Assembly: GCF_003001935.1 (NCBI RefSeq)
Contig: NZ_PVNG01000014.1
Coordinates: 287,513-351,512 of the forward strand
From: Nonomuraea fuscirosea
GTDB taxonomy: Bacteria; Actinomycetota; Actinomycetes; Streptosporangiales; Streptosporangiaceae
Direction of reading: 5' to 3'
DNA: 64,000 bases
Shown: positions 41,032 to 49,802 of the stretch, piece by piece
How the letters are laid out: each line of letters opens with the position of its first letter
How positions within the stretch are numbered: position 1 is the first letter of the stretch
Made by a program: the position numbers and the translations under genes
Notes under the pieces: model-generated
Database searches by the model: none
What the model was told of the DNA's origin: nothing
What the model saw: only the letters and a program-made list of their open reading frames with translations

Positions 41032-43391
41032 CCTCGGCCCTCCGGTGAGTCGCGGTCGATGTGCGCCGGCACCCGCAGCTCCCGCAGGTGGCCGACCTCA
41101 CGCTCGGCGCCGGTCAGGCGCAGCGGCAGGCTCGCCTCGAACCGCGAGCTGGAGCGGCCGAGCCGCAGCTCGACGTCGCCCGGCTCGACGACGCGCCGCC
41201 CGCGCGTGCCGGTGAACGACGTGACGTCGGCCGGGACGGTGAAGCTCACCCGCGCGCTCTCCCCCGCCTCCAGCGGGACCCGGGCGAAGCCGATCAGCCG
41301 GACGACGGGCCTGGTCGTCTGCGCCACCGGGTCGTGCAGGTACAACTGGACGACCTCAGCGCCGGCGCGCGCACCGGTGTTGCGGACCGTGACCTCGACG
41401 CTCACCTCACCGTCCACCGCCCACTGCTCGGCCCCGCCCGCGACGCGGGCGTCGCTCCACTCGAACGTGGTGTAGCTCAGGCCGTGCCCGAACGGGTACG
41501 CGGGCGTCGGGTCCACGGACGACACCTGGGTCCGCTGGCCGAGCGGCGGCGACAGGTAGGTCGAGGGCAGGCCGCCCGCGTCGCGCGGGACGCTGACGGG
41601 CAGGCGGCCCGACGGGTTCACCGCGCCGGTCAGCACCTCGGCCAGCGCCTGGCCGCCGCGCTGGCCGGGGAAGAAGCCGTACACGACGGCCGCGGCCGGC
41701 TCCAGCTCCGGACCCAGCGCGTACGGGCGGCCGGCCAGCAGCACCAGCACCACCGGCGTGCCGGTCGCCAGCACGGCCCGCACCAGCTCCGCCTGCACAC
41801 CCGGCAGGCGCAGGTCGGTGGCGTCGCAGCCCTCGCCGGACGTGCCGCGCCCGAACAGCCCGGCGCGGTCGCCGACGGCCACCACGCACACGTCGCTCGC
41901 CGCGGCCAGCTCGGCCGCCGCGGCGATGCCGGAGGTGTCGTCGCCGGTGATGTCGCAGCCCGGCGCGTACGCCAGCCCGGGGACCAGCCCGCCGAGCGCC
42001 TCGCGCAGGGACGGCAGGTCCAGGCCGAGGCCGTGCTCGGGGTGCGGGCCCACGTGCGCCGGGAAGGCGTAGCAGCCCAGCATCGCCATGGGGTCGTCGG
42101 CGACCGGGCCCACCAGCGCCACCCGGCGGCCGGGAGCCAGCGGCAGGATCTCGTCGGAGTTGCGGACGACGACGACGGCCTCGCGCGCCAGGCGCAGGGC
42201 CAGCTCCCTGCTCTCCTCGTCGTCCAGCCTGACCTCCTCGGCGGGCCCCGGCAGCGGCTGCCAGCCCTCGTCGAGCAGGCCGAGCTCCGCCTTCTGCGTC
42301 AGCACGCGGAGCAGGGCGCGGTCGATCAGCGCCTCGTCCACCGTTCCCGCCTTGACCGCCTCGACGAGCGGCGCGCCGAAGGCGTCCACCGTGGGCAGCT
42401 CGACGTCGATCCCGGCGCGCAGCGCCAGCCCCGCCGCCTGCCCCGCGTCGGCGGCGACCCGGTGCAGCCGCTCCAGGAACCGGACCGCGAAGTAGTCGGC
42501 GACCACCGTGCCGTCGAAGCCCCATTCGTCCCGCAGCAGCCCGGTCAGCAGGCTCTCGTCGGCCGCCACCGGAACACCGTCGATCTCGGCGTAGGAATTC
42601 ATGACCGACCGGGCGCCGCCCAGCCGCAGCGCCATCTCGAACGGCGGCAGCACGACGTCCGCCAGCTCCCTGCGGCCCATCTGGACCGGCGCCAGGTTGC
42701 GGCCGCCCCGGGAGGCGGAGTAGCCGGCGAAGTGCTTGAGCGTGGCCACCACCCCGGCGCCCTCCAGGCCGCGCACGTACGCCGCGCCGAGCATGCCGAC
42801 CAGGTACGGGTCCTCGCCGATCGTCTCCTCGGTGCGTCCCCAGCGGTAGTCCCTGGTCACGTCCACCACCGGGGCCAGCCCCTGGTGCACGCCCGCGGCC
42901 CGCATCGAGCGGCCGATCCGGCCGGCCACCTCCTCCAGCAGGTCGGGGTCGAACGAGGCGCCCCAGCTCAGCGGCGCCGGATACACCGTCGCCCGCCAGG
43001 CCGCGAAGCCCGTCAGGCACTCCTCGTGCACCTGGGCCGGGATGCCGAACCTGCTGGCCGCGACGATCTCGGCCTGCGAGGCGGCCAGCGACCTGGCGCC
43101 CGCCACCGGATCGACCGGCGCGGTGCCGAACGGCCGGGTCAGCTGGCCCAGCCCCTGCCGGATCGCGTCGTCCCACTCGGGGCCGCCGCCCATGTCGGTC
43201 TGGTGCGGGGCGACGCCGCCCCCCGAGGCGTCGGCGCCGACCCACACCCCGACGAGCTGGGCGACCTTCTCCTCAAGAGTCATCAGCGGGACGAGCGCAC
43301 CGGCCCGCTCGGCGGGTGACAGGCGCGTGTCCCGCCACCGGTCACTCTCGCCGGACGCCGAGCTCGCGTCGATTGGTACCTGGCCCCTCAT
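41028..43391 (-). CDS. GH3 beta-xylosidase/beta-glucosidase
   Basis: 787 residues with all GH3 domains and no signal peptide. The TIM-barrel holds ATLKHFAGYSASRGGRNLAPV and the nucleophile aspartate in GFDGTVVADYFAV. The alpha/beta sandwich follows, then a fibronectin-III-like C-terminus (EVTVRNTGARAGAEVVQLYL). The context (GH67, oligosaccharide importer) favours a beta-xylosidase acting on imported xylo-oligosaccharides. ATG 43391 is chosen because GAAGGGATGGC precedes it. It is the first gene of the five-gene operon, driven by the promoter at 43498-43526. Confidence 0.92.
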   Translation of the reverse strand: MRGQVPIDASSASGESDRWRDTRLSPAERAGALVPLMTLEEKVAQLVGVWVGADASGGGVAPHQTDMGGGPEWDDAIRQGLGQLTRPFGTAPVDPVAGARSLAASQAEIVAASRFGIPAQVHEECLTGFAAWRATVYPAPLSWGASFDPDLLEEVAGRIGRSMRAAGVHQGLAPVVDVTRDYRWGRTEETIGEDPYLVGMLGAAYVRGLEGAGVVATLKHFAGYSASRGGRNLAPVQMGRRELADVVLPPFEMALRLGGARSVMNSYAEIDGVPVAADESLLTGLLRDEWGFDGTVVADYFAVRFLERLHRVAADAGQAAGLALRAGIDVELPTVDAFGAPLVEAVKAGTVDEALIDRALLRVLTQKAELGLLDEGWQPLPGPAEEVRLDDEESRELALRLAREAVVVVRNSDEILPLAPGRRVALVGPVADDPMAMLGCYAFPAHVGPHPEHGLGLDLPSLREALGGLVPGLAYAPGCDITGDDTSGIAAAAELAAASDVCVVAVGDRAGLFGRGTSGEGCDATDLRLPGVQAELVRAVLATGTPVVLVLLAGRPYALGPELEPAAAVVYGFFPGQRGGQALAEVLTGAVNPSGRLPVSVPRDAGGLPSTYLSPPLGQRTQVSSVDPTPAYPFGHGLSYTTFEWSDARVAGGAEQWAVDGEVSVEVTVRNTGARAGAEVVQLYLHDPVAQTTRPVVRLIGFARVPLEAGESARVSFTVPADVTSFTGTRGRRVVEPGDVELRLGRSSSRFEASLPLRLTGAEREVGHLRELRVPAHIDRDSPEGRG

Positions 43392-43460
43392 GCCATCCCT
43401 TCGGCCGAACGACGGCGCCGTCCGCGGCGAGAGCGGGTGGTGTTTGCGCGGGGCTGACGC

Positions 43461-43472
43461 CGAAAGTTTTCG
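43461..43472. promoter_or_regulatory. Operator-like CGAAAACTTTCG in the GH3 leader
   Basis: On the minus strand CGAAAACTTTCG lies about 20-30 bases downstream of the expected transcription start and 70 bases before the GH3 ATG. It matches the CGAAA-n-TTTCG boxes reported in actinomycete xylanase promoters, except that the spacer is two bases. A repressor here would block elongation or initiation. Confidence 0.6.
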
Positions 43473-43497
43473 AGGTAAATCCATTTAATATTGCGGC

Positions 43498-43526
43498 AAC
43501 ATAAAGGGCCAGTCATGGCGTGTCAA
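43498..43526 (-). promoter_or_regulatory. Sigma70-type promoter for the GH3/importer operon
   Basis: TTGACA (43521-43526) and TATGTT (43498-43503) are separated by exactly 17 bases on the minus strand. The predicted start is near 43491. This is an unusually close consensus match in such GC-rich DNA. Confidence 0.75.
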
Positions 43527-43619
43527 GAGTGCCGCCAACCTGCTGTGTTACGGGTTGTTTCGTTTCAGTCTCGCCGCAGCTCACGGCGGGGTGGGACACT
43601 CGACTCCCATAAACTTGCC

Positions 43620-43630
43620 CGAAACTTTCG
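43620..43630. promoter_or_regulatory. Perfect CGAAA-C-TTTCG operator-like box
   Basis: CGAAACTTTCG, within the larger palindrome CCGAAACTTTCGG, lies about 95 bases upstream of the GH3 -35 box and just past the stop of the SARP/AAA gene. The exact 11-mer is the xylan-regulon box of actinomycetes. With the 43461 site it could let one repressor bridge the promoter. Confidence 0.65.
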
Positions 43631-43652
43631 GAGCCGGCGACGGGGGAGCCGC

Positions 43653-46600
43653 TCAGGCTCCGGCCACAGAAGCCGCCTTCCGGAAATATCCGGCGGCCTC
43701 GTCCCGCCTGCCGAGGGCCGCGGCCAGGTGCCCGAGATACAGGGCGACGGGGCCCAGGGTGACCAGCCCGCTGCCCGCGCCGGCCAGCTCCCCTTCGGCC
43801 GGCAACAGCCGTTCACGGAGCCGTTCGAGCAGCCGGCGACCGGCGGGGTCGATCGGCCCTTCGGAGGTCGCCACGACGGCGATGACGTGCAGGCAGGTCC
43901 GCGCCTCCAACAGCAGGTCGGGCGGTGAGTCCGGGACGGCGCGGGCAGCCTCGAACGCCTCGCCGCGCCGGCCCTGGGCGAGCAGAACCAACGGCCTGGC
44001 CCACCCCTCGTACGGCCCCCACTCGGCCCCCGCCAGCTCCACCACCCCGGCCGGCCCTCCATCCCGCCGGCACCACGCCCCGGCCGCCGCCTCCCGGGAC
44101 CGACCGGGATCGACCCCCTCCCCCACCTCCAGGCAGAGAAGGGCGAGTGGCAGGATGCCGTCCTCCACGCCGGGCATGCCGGTGCCGCCGAGGCGGGCGG
44201 CGGCCGTGCGGTAGGCGGTGCGCGCCTCGTCCGTACGGCCCAGCGCGGCCAGGCGGAGGGCGGCGTACCAGGTGGTGAAGACCCCCACCAGCGGAAGGTC
44301 ATGACGCTCGGCGAGCCGGTCGGCGACCTCCGCGTGCCGGTCCGCCGCGTCCAGGTCGGCGAGCGCGGCACTGGCCTGGAGCAGGACCAGCCGCCCCAGC
44401 ACCGCGAACGTCACCATCTCGTCGTGCCCGTCGGACAGCCCGAGCAGCGCGGCGCCGATCGCGGCGCGCTCAGGGGCGAGCCCCGCCCGATGGAAGCTCT
44501 GCATGTAGCGGCCGTTGAGCGCATAGGCCAGCAGCGTGCGATCGTCGGACCTGCGCGCGATCTCCTCGGCCTCGCGCGCCGCCCGCTCCCCACGCCGCCC
44601 TGGGTCCGCGCGCCGTTCCATCGCGATGGTGACGAGCAGCCGGGCCCGCTCACGCTCGTGCCCGGGAGGCAGAGCGGCCAGCGTACGCTCGGCGGCGTCC
44701 ACGAGCCGCGCTGACAGTGCCGGGTCGTCGTTGGCGGTCCAGATGGCGGGCACGTCGAACGACCCGATCACCTTCGCGGTCAGCACCGGATCCCCGATCG
44801 CCTCCGCCGCACCGACCGCCTCGGCCCGAAACCGCCGCGACTCCGGCAGTTCCCCACACACGGCCAGCGCCCTGCCCAGCCCCATGACCGCCACCAGCCG
44901 CTCCCGCACACCCCCGCCATCGCTGTTCCTGACGTCACCGCCACTGCCGTTCTGAGCTGGGAGCATGTCTTCGCAGCTCTGGGCGGCATCCCGGCGCTCG
45001 GCGGAAACCTGGTCCAGGGCAGCCAGCGTCTCGCGCCACAGGCGGGCCGCCTCGTGCGGGGCCGATCTCCGTTCGGCGCGCTCGGCCGCCGCACGGGCGT
45101 AGCGGGCCGTACGGGCGGCGCCGGCCCGGCCCCGGGCGCGCAGGCAGTGGTGGGCGATGGCCTCCACGTCGCCGGGACGCAGGCGTTCGACGATCCCGGC
45201 GGCCGTGGCGTGCCAGCGGGCGCGCCGGGCGTGCGGGATGTCCTCGTACAGGGCCTCCCGCACCAGGGCGTGCGCGAACCGCGACCGGCCGGCGTCCCGC
45301 TCGACCAGGAAGCCCGCGAGCAGGGCGGACTCCACCGAGTCCAGCACCCGGTCCTCGTCCGCTCCCGTCAGCGGGATCAGCACGTCGAGGTCGACCTCAT
45401 CGCCGAGCACGGCGGCCTGGCGCAGATGCGTGCGGGTGACGTCCGGCAGCGCGGCCAGGCGGTGGCGGATGACGTCCCGCACCCCGGCCGGAACGGTGTG
45501 CAGGGCCTGCTCACCCTCGCTCTCCCACACCCTCGTGAGCTCCCGCACGAAGAACGGGTTCCCGCCGCTGCGCGCGTGGATCGTGCGGGCGTCGCCGTCA
45601 CTCATCTCGCGGGTGGCGACGGCCCGGACCAGCTCGCGTACCTGCGCTTCGGCGAGGCCGCCCAGATACATCCGCGTCGGCTCGGCCCGCGCGACCCTGC
45701 CCAGCGTCTCACCCAGCCCGGGTGAGATCTCGGTCGAACGGTACGTCCCCACCACGAGCACCGGAGCGGGACCGAGCTCGGCGGCCAGCATGGTGAGCAG
45801 GGCAAGGGTCTCCTCGTCCGCCCAGTGCAGGTCATCGAGGACGAGCAGCAGCGGTCGCTCAGCAGCGAAGGCGGCGATGGCGGCGACGATCCCCCGCCGC
45901 CGCCTGAACCACACACCCTGCGACCCCCCTCCCGACCACCCGTCCCCCTCGTCCCTGTCCGACACAGACGAACTCGCAGCGTCCGTCGCGGCGGGGCCGG
46001 CGTCCCTTGCGGCGGCGGGGGCGGTGAGGTTGGCGTGGATTTGAGCCCATGGCCAGGCGGCGGGTGCGCCTGGGAGTTCGGGGCTGCTGCCCCACGCGGT
46101 GTGCCAGCCGTCGCGCTCCAACCGCCGGGCGAGCGTACGTAGCAGCGCGGTCTTGCCGGCGCCCGCCGCACCCGAAACCAGCACCAGCCCCGAGCGCCCC
46201 GCCACCACACCTGCCGCGGCCCGCTCCAGCTCCCCCAACTCCGCGACGCGCCCCACGAACGGACGCCCGCCGGAGCCCGGCCGGTGTGAGCGCGGGATCT
46301 GGTCGGCGGGTCCGGCAGCCGGCTGGTCCGGCTCGTTGCGGAGGGCGTCGGGTGCGCGCAGGACCCGGGGGCCCGGATCCGGTGTCGTCGCGCCGGGGAA
46401 GCGGTGATCCGACGGGCCGGCCGTCAGGTGGGGGGACTGGGCGAGGATGTCGGCTTCGAGGTGGCGCAGGTCCTCGCCGGGGTCCACGCCGAGTTCCTCC
46501 CTGAGCGCCTTCCTGGCTCGCCGCAACGTTCCCAGCGCATCCCCTTGCCGGCCCGTCCGGTACAGCGCCAGGGCCAGGAGTCGCCAGCCGTCCTCGCGCA

Positions 46601-47177
46601 GCGGGTGGCCGGTCACGTGGGCCTCAAGATCGGGGATCGCCTCGGCCGCCCGGCCCGAGCGCAGCACCGCCGACGCGCGGCGTTCCACCGCCAGAAGGCG
46701 CAGTTCGGACAGTCGGGCGGCCTCGCCCACGGCCCAGCCCTGGTCGGCGAACTCCGCGTAGGCGGGCCCCCGCCACAGCCCGAGCGCCGTGTCGAGCGAC
46801 TCGCGGGCCTGCTCGGCGGGCAGGTCGGCGGCCTGGGCCAGCAGCGACTCGAAGCGCAGGGCGTCCACCTCGCCGGGTTCGGTGCGCAGCGCGTAGCCGG
46901 GAGGTGAGGTGATCAGGAGGCGGGAGGGGGCGCGGGGCGGGCGGCCGTGTTCGAGCGCCTTGCGCAGGTCGGCGACGAAGGTCTGCAGGGCTCCGAGCGC
47001 GCCCGCGGGCGGAACGTCCCAGAGGTCGTCGATCAGCCACGACACCGGCACCACCCGGCCCCTGGCCACCAGCAACCGCGCCAGCACGGATCGGTGCCGC
47101 GGACCCTTGAGCCGGATCGGGCCCCGGTCGTCGCGGGCCGTCAGCGGGCCCAGCACCCCGAATGTCACCATCGCCAT
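43653..47177 (-). CDS. SARP/AfsR-like regulator: OmpR-type HTH, BTAD, AAA ATPase, helical repeats
   Basis: 1174 residues. Residues 1-95 are an OmpR-type winged helix (MVTFGVLGPLTARDDRGPI...HRSVLARLLVARGRVV). Residues about 100-250 form the bacterial transcriptional activation domain (AEQARESLDTALGLWRGPAYAEF). A Pro-rich linker follows, then an AAA_16 ATPase with Walker A SGAAGAGKTALL and Walker B LLLVLDDLHWADEE. About 600 helical residues end the protein. Such pathway-type activators often control secondary metabolism, but no biosynthetic cluster is in the window. ATG 47177 or 47171 may be the start. It is divergent from the hydrolase at 47290. Confidence 0.9.
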   Translation of the reverse strand: MAMVTFGVLGPLTARDDRGPIRLKGPRHRSVLARLLVARGRVVPVSWLIDDLWDVPPAGALGALQTFVADLRKALEHGRPPRAPSRLLITSPPGYALRTEPGEVDALRFESLLAQAADLPAEQARESLDTALGLWRGPAYAEFADQGWAVGEAARLSELRLLAVERRASAVLRSGRAAEAIPDLEAHVTGHPLREDGWRLLALALYRTGRQGDALGTLRRARKALREELGVDPGEDLRHLEADILAQSPHLTAGPSDHRFPGATTPDPGPRVLRAPDALRNEPDQPAAGPADQIPRSHRPGSGGRPFVGRVAELGELERAAAGVVAGRSGLVLVSGAAGAGKTALLRTLARRLERDGWHTAWGSSPELPGAPAAWPWAQIHANLTAPAAARDAGPAATDAASSSVSDRDEGDGWSGGGSQGVWFRRRRGIVAAIAAFAAERPLLLVLDDLHWADEETLALLTMLAAELGPAPVLVVGTYRSTEISPGLGETLGRVARAEPTRMYLGGLAEAQVRELVRAVATREMSDGDARTIHARSGGNPFFVRELTRVWESEGEQALHTVPAGVRDVIRHRLAALPDVTRTHLRQAAVLGDEVDLDVLIPLTGADEDRVLDSVESALLAGFLVERDAGRSRFAHALVREALYEDIPHARRARWHATAAGIVERLRPGDVEAIAHHCLRARGRAGAARTARYARAAAERAERRSAPHEAARLWRETLAALDQVSAERRDAAQSCEDMLPAQNGSGGDVRNSDGGGVRERLVAVMGLGRALAVCGELPESRRFRAEAVGAAEAIGDPVLTAKVIGSFDVPAIWTANDDPALSARLVDAAERTLAALPPGHERERARLLVTIAMERRADPGRRGERAAREAEEIARRSDDRTLLAYALNGRYMQSFHRAGLAPERAAIGAALLGLSDGHDEMVTFAVLGRLVLLQASAALADLDAADRHAEVADRLAERHDLPLVGVFTTWYAALRLAALGRTDEARTAYRTAAARLGGTGMPGVEDGILPLALLCLEVGEGVDPGRSREAAAGAWCRRDGGPAGVVELAGAEWGPYEGWARPLVLLAQGRRGEAFEAARAVPDSPPDLLLEARTCLHVIAVVATSEGPIDPAGRRLLERLRERLLPAEGELAGAGSGLVTLGPVALYLGHLAAALGRRDEAAGYFRKAASVAGA

Positions 47178-47289
47178 CCAACCTATCCACCCAGGTGAAG
47201 CCGACTGACCGCGTGCTGACTGGCTGCTGAGTGGGGGTGGGCAGGGTGGGGGCCGTAGCGAGACGGGTTCGAGACGGCGAGGAGCCGAC

Positions 47290-48171
47290 ATGTCACTCAC
47301 CATTCCGGGGTTCGCCGGGAAACGCGTCACCGTGGCCGACGGTGTGGCGCTCAACGTCGCGGTCGGCGGGTCGGGGAGCCCGGTCGTGCTGTTGCACGGG
47401 TTTCCGCAGACTCATCTCATGTGGCGGCACGTCGCCGCGGATCTGGCCGCCGATCACACCGTCATCTGTCCTGATCTGCGCGGGTACGGCGACAGCGACA
47501 AGCCGCCGGCCGACGCGGACGGCACCACCTACTCCAAGCGCACCATGGCCGCCGACGTCGTCGCCCTGGCCAAGGCGCTCGGGTACGACCGGTTCGCGCT
47601 GGCCGGGCACGACCGGGGTGCGCTGGTCGCCGTCAGGGCCGGGCTCGACCATCCGGGCGTCGTCACCCATCTGGCCTCGCTGGACGTGCTGCCCACCCTG
47701 GACAGCTGGGACGTCATGCATGGCCGGGCGGCGGCGGTCGGCTTCCACCTGTATCTGATGGCCCAGCCACCGGGCCTGCCAGAAAGGATGATCGCCGCCG
47801 AGGCGGACGCGTTCTTCGGGTACTTCCTCGATCTGTGGGTCAAGGACCCGGACGCGATCCCGGCGGACGTACGCGCGGCGTACCTGAAGGCGTCCCGGGA
47901 GGCGGTGCCGTCGATCGTGGCCGACTACCGGGCCACGGCGACCATCGACGTCGAGCACGACGAGGAGGACCGGCGGGCGGGCCGGCGGCTCGGGATGCCG
48001 GTGACGGTGCTGCAGCAGGACTGGGGGGCGGCGCTCGGGTTCGACGCCGCGGAGCTGTGGCGGGCCTGGGCGTCCGACCTGGACCACCGTACGGTCGGCT
48101 GCGGCCACTTCATGGCCGAGGAGGCCCCGGCCGAGGTGGTCTCCGCCCTGCGCAGCCTGCTCGCCCGGTAA
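47290..48171 (+). CDS. Alpha/beta hydrolase, fluoroacetate dehalogenase/epoxide hydrolase type
   Basis: 293 residues. HGFPQTHLMWRHVA is the oxyanion motif, PDLRGYGDSDKP the conserved turn, and GHDRGALVAVRAGLDHP the elbow with an aspartate nucleophile, as in haloacetate dehalogenases and epoxide hydrolases. CGHFMAEEAP carries the histidine. The aspartate nucleophile implies an ester intermediate hydrolysed by water. Substrate is not determined. Its stop codon lies in the first of three 12-bp tandem repeats. Confidence 0.9.
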   Translation: MSLTIPGFAGKRVTVADGVALNVAVGGSGSPVVLLHGFPQTHLMWRHVAADLAADHTVICPDLRGYGDSDKPPADADGTTYSKRTMAADVVALAKALGYDRFALAGHDRGALVAVRAGLDHPGVVTHLASLDVLPTLDSWDVMHGRAAAVGFHLYLMAQPPGLPERMIAAEADAFFGYFLDLWVKDPDAIPADVRAAYLKASREAVPSIVADYRATATIDVEHDEEDRRAGRRLGMPVTVLQQDWGAALGFDAAELWRAWASDLDHRTVGCGHFMAEEAPAEVVSALRSLLAR

Positions 48172-48198
48172 TTGGCCCGGTAATTGGCCCGGTAATTG
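48163..48198. repeat. Three perfect 12-bp tandem units with in-frame stop codons
   Basis: GCCCGGTAATTG is repeated three times without change. The TAA of unit one is the stop of the hydrolase gene, and because 12 is a multiple of three the same stop recurs in frame in units two and three. Confidence 0.9.
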
Positions 48199-48212
48199 AC
48201 GGGACGGACCGG

Positions 48213-48256
48213 CCGGCACGCCCTGCGCGCGTTCTGGAGGGCGCAGGGCGTGCCGG
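48213..48256. terminator. Long hairpin terminator between convergent genes
   Basis: CCGGCACGCCCTGCGC and its exact complement form a 16-bp stem around a 12-base loop, between the hydrolase and MHS-transporter genes. Confidence 0.88.
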
Positions 48257-48276
48257 TCGCGGGCGGATGAGCGCGG

Positions 48277-49608
48277 CTATCCGGTCGTGGGTTTCACCTC
48301 GTCGTACTCGACCGCGTAGTCCTGCTGCGAGCGATCCTTCAGCGCGAACGCCGCCACGATGCTGATCACCGAGCAGATCGCCATGTAGACGGCGATGGCG
48401 AACGAGCTCTGGTAGGTCGCGTACAGCCAGACCGCGATCAGCGGCGCGGGCCCGCCGGCCGTCAGTGAGGCGAGCTGGTAGCCGAGGGAGGCGCCGCTGT
48501 AGCGCAGCCGGCCGGTGAAGCTCTCGGCGATGAACGTGGCCTGCGGCCCGTACTGGATGTCGTGGATGGGCGCGGCCAGCACGATGGCCAGGAAGACCAG
48601 CGACGGGACGCGGGTGTCGAGCAGCGGCCAGTAGATGAACGACCACACCACCATGAGCGCGGCGCCGACGATGTAGAGCCTTCTCCGGCCCACGAGGTCG
48701 GAGATGTAGCCCCAGAACGGCACCGTGACCAGGGAGACGAGCCCGGCCACGATGACGTACGTGTAGACGTCACTGGCCTCGAAGCCGAGGGTCTTGGTGG
48801 CGTAGGTGAGGATGAAGACGGTGAAGATGTAGAACGGCGCCTGCTGGCCGGTGCGCAGCAGCGCGCTGAGCACGATCTCGCGCCAGTTCTTGGCCAGCAC
48901 CTGGCGTACGGGCACCCGCTCGACCTTGTTCTCGGCGACGAGCTTGGCGAAGACGGGCGTCTCCAGGATGCCGAGCCTGATGTACAGGCCGACGGCCGCC
49001 ATCACGATGCTGAGCAGGAACGGGATGCGCCAGCCCCAGTAGGGGTCGATGGGCTGGAACACCTGCAGCGCCAGGTAGCCGAGCACGAGCCCGACGGGCA
49101 CGCCGAACTGCGGCCAGCTGCCGAGGAAGCCGCGCTTGCCGCCGCGCGACTTGCCCCACTCGGTGGCGAGGAGCACCGAGCCGCCCCACTCGCCGCCGAC
49201 GCTGATGCCCTGGAGCAGGCGCAGCAGGGTGAGCAGGATGCCGCCCCAGATGCCGATCTGCTCGTACGTGGGCACCAGGCCCACGAGGGCGGTGGCGATG
49301 CCCATGCTGAGCAGGGTGATGATGAGGGTGGCCTTGCGGCCGATGCGGTCGCCGTAGTGGCCGAAGATCGCCGCGCCGATGGGGCGGGCGGCGAAGCCGC
49401 CGAAGTAGGTGCCGAGGGCGAGCAGCAGGCCCGTCGTGGGGTCGCTTGTGGGGAAGAACAGCTCCGCGAAGATGGTGCTGGCGGCGAAGCCGTAGAGGAA
49501 GAAGTCGTACCATTCGATCGAGGTCCCCACGGCGGAGGCGATCACCGCCCGGACCAGTTGCCGTCTCTTCTGCTGACCTGTCGCGTCGAGTCCTTGCTGC
49601 TCAACCAT
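48277..49608 (-). CDS. MHS-family MFS metabolite transporter (ShiA/KgtP type)
   Basis: 443 residues with 12 spans. AVIASAVGTSIEWYDFFLYG is the MHS family opening, GHYGDRIGRKATLIITLLSMG is the loop 2-3 signature, and LLRLLQGISVGGEWGGSVLL the family motif in helix 5. These are proton symporters for organic acids or betaines such as shikimate, alpha-ketoglutarate or proline betaine. The substrate cannot be chosen. The C-terminal tail KDRSQQDYAVEYDEVKP is acidic and cytoplasmic. Confidence 0.93.
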   Translation of the reverse strand: MVEQQGLDATGQQKRRQLVRAVIASAVGTSIEWYDFFLYGFAASTIFAELFFPTSDPTTGLLLALGTYFGGFAARPIGAAIFGHYGDRIGRKATLIITLLSMGIATALVGLVPTYEQIGIWGGILLTLLRLLQGISVGGEWGGSVLLATEWGKSRGGKRGFLGSWPQFGVPVGLVLGYLALQVFQPIDPYWGWRIPFLLSIVMAAVGLYIRLGILETPVFAKLVAENKVERVPVRQVLAKNWREIVLSALLRTGQQAPFYIFTVFILTYATKTLGFEASDVYTYVIVAGLVSLVTVPFWGYISDLVGRRRLYIVGAALMVVWSFIYWPLLDTRVPSLVFLAIVLAAPIHDIQYGPQATFIAESFTGRLRYSGASLGYQLASLTAGGPAPLIAVWLYATYQSSFAIAVYMAICSVISIVAAFALKDRSQQDYAVEYDEVKPTTG

Positions 49609-49802
49609 CTACCGCTCCTGGGGTAGGTCGCGCGTTAACGGTGACGGTACATCAAGGATGATCGACGGTCACGAGGCGAAATCATCGCGGATCGGCGCGG
49701 ATCGGCGGCACGCGCGCGCACGCGGGCGAGGGGGATCGTGCCTGGTTGCGGCGGGTGTCCGGGGGTAGCGGAAGGGCTCTGCCGCATGAGGAGGACCTAG
49801 CG

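Noticed and set aside
39170..41101. Single long fused frame covering permease 2 and the region opposite permease 1
   Set aside because: The upstream part of that frame is Arg-rich shadow of permease 1; real permease 2 starts at GTG 40048 with the family N-terminus.
43653..47177. SARP-type regulator taken as a marker of a biosynthetic gene cluster
   Set aside because: No synthase, carrier protein, cyclase or tailoring cluster lies next to it; its neighbours are a GH3 operon and a single hydrolase.
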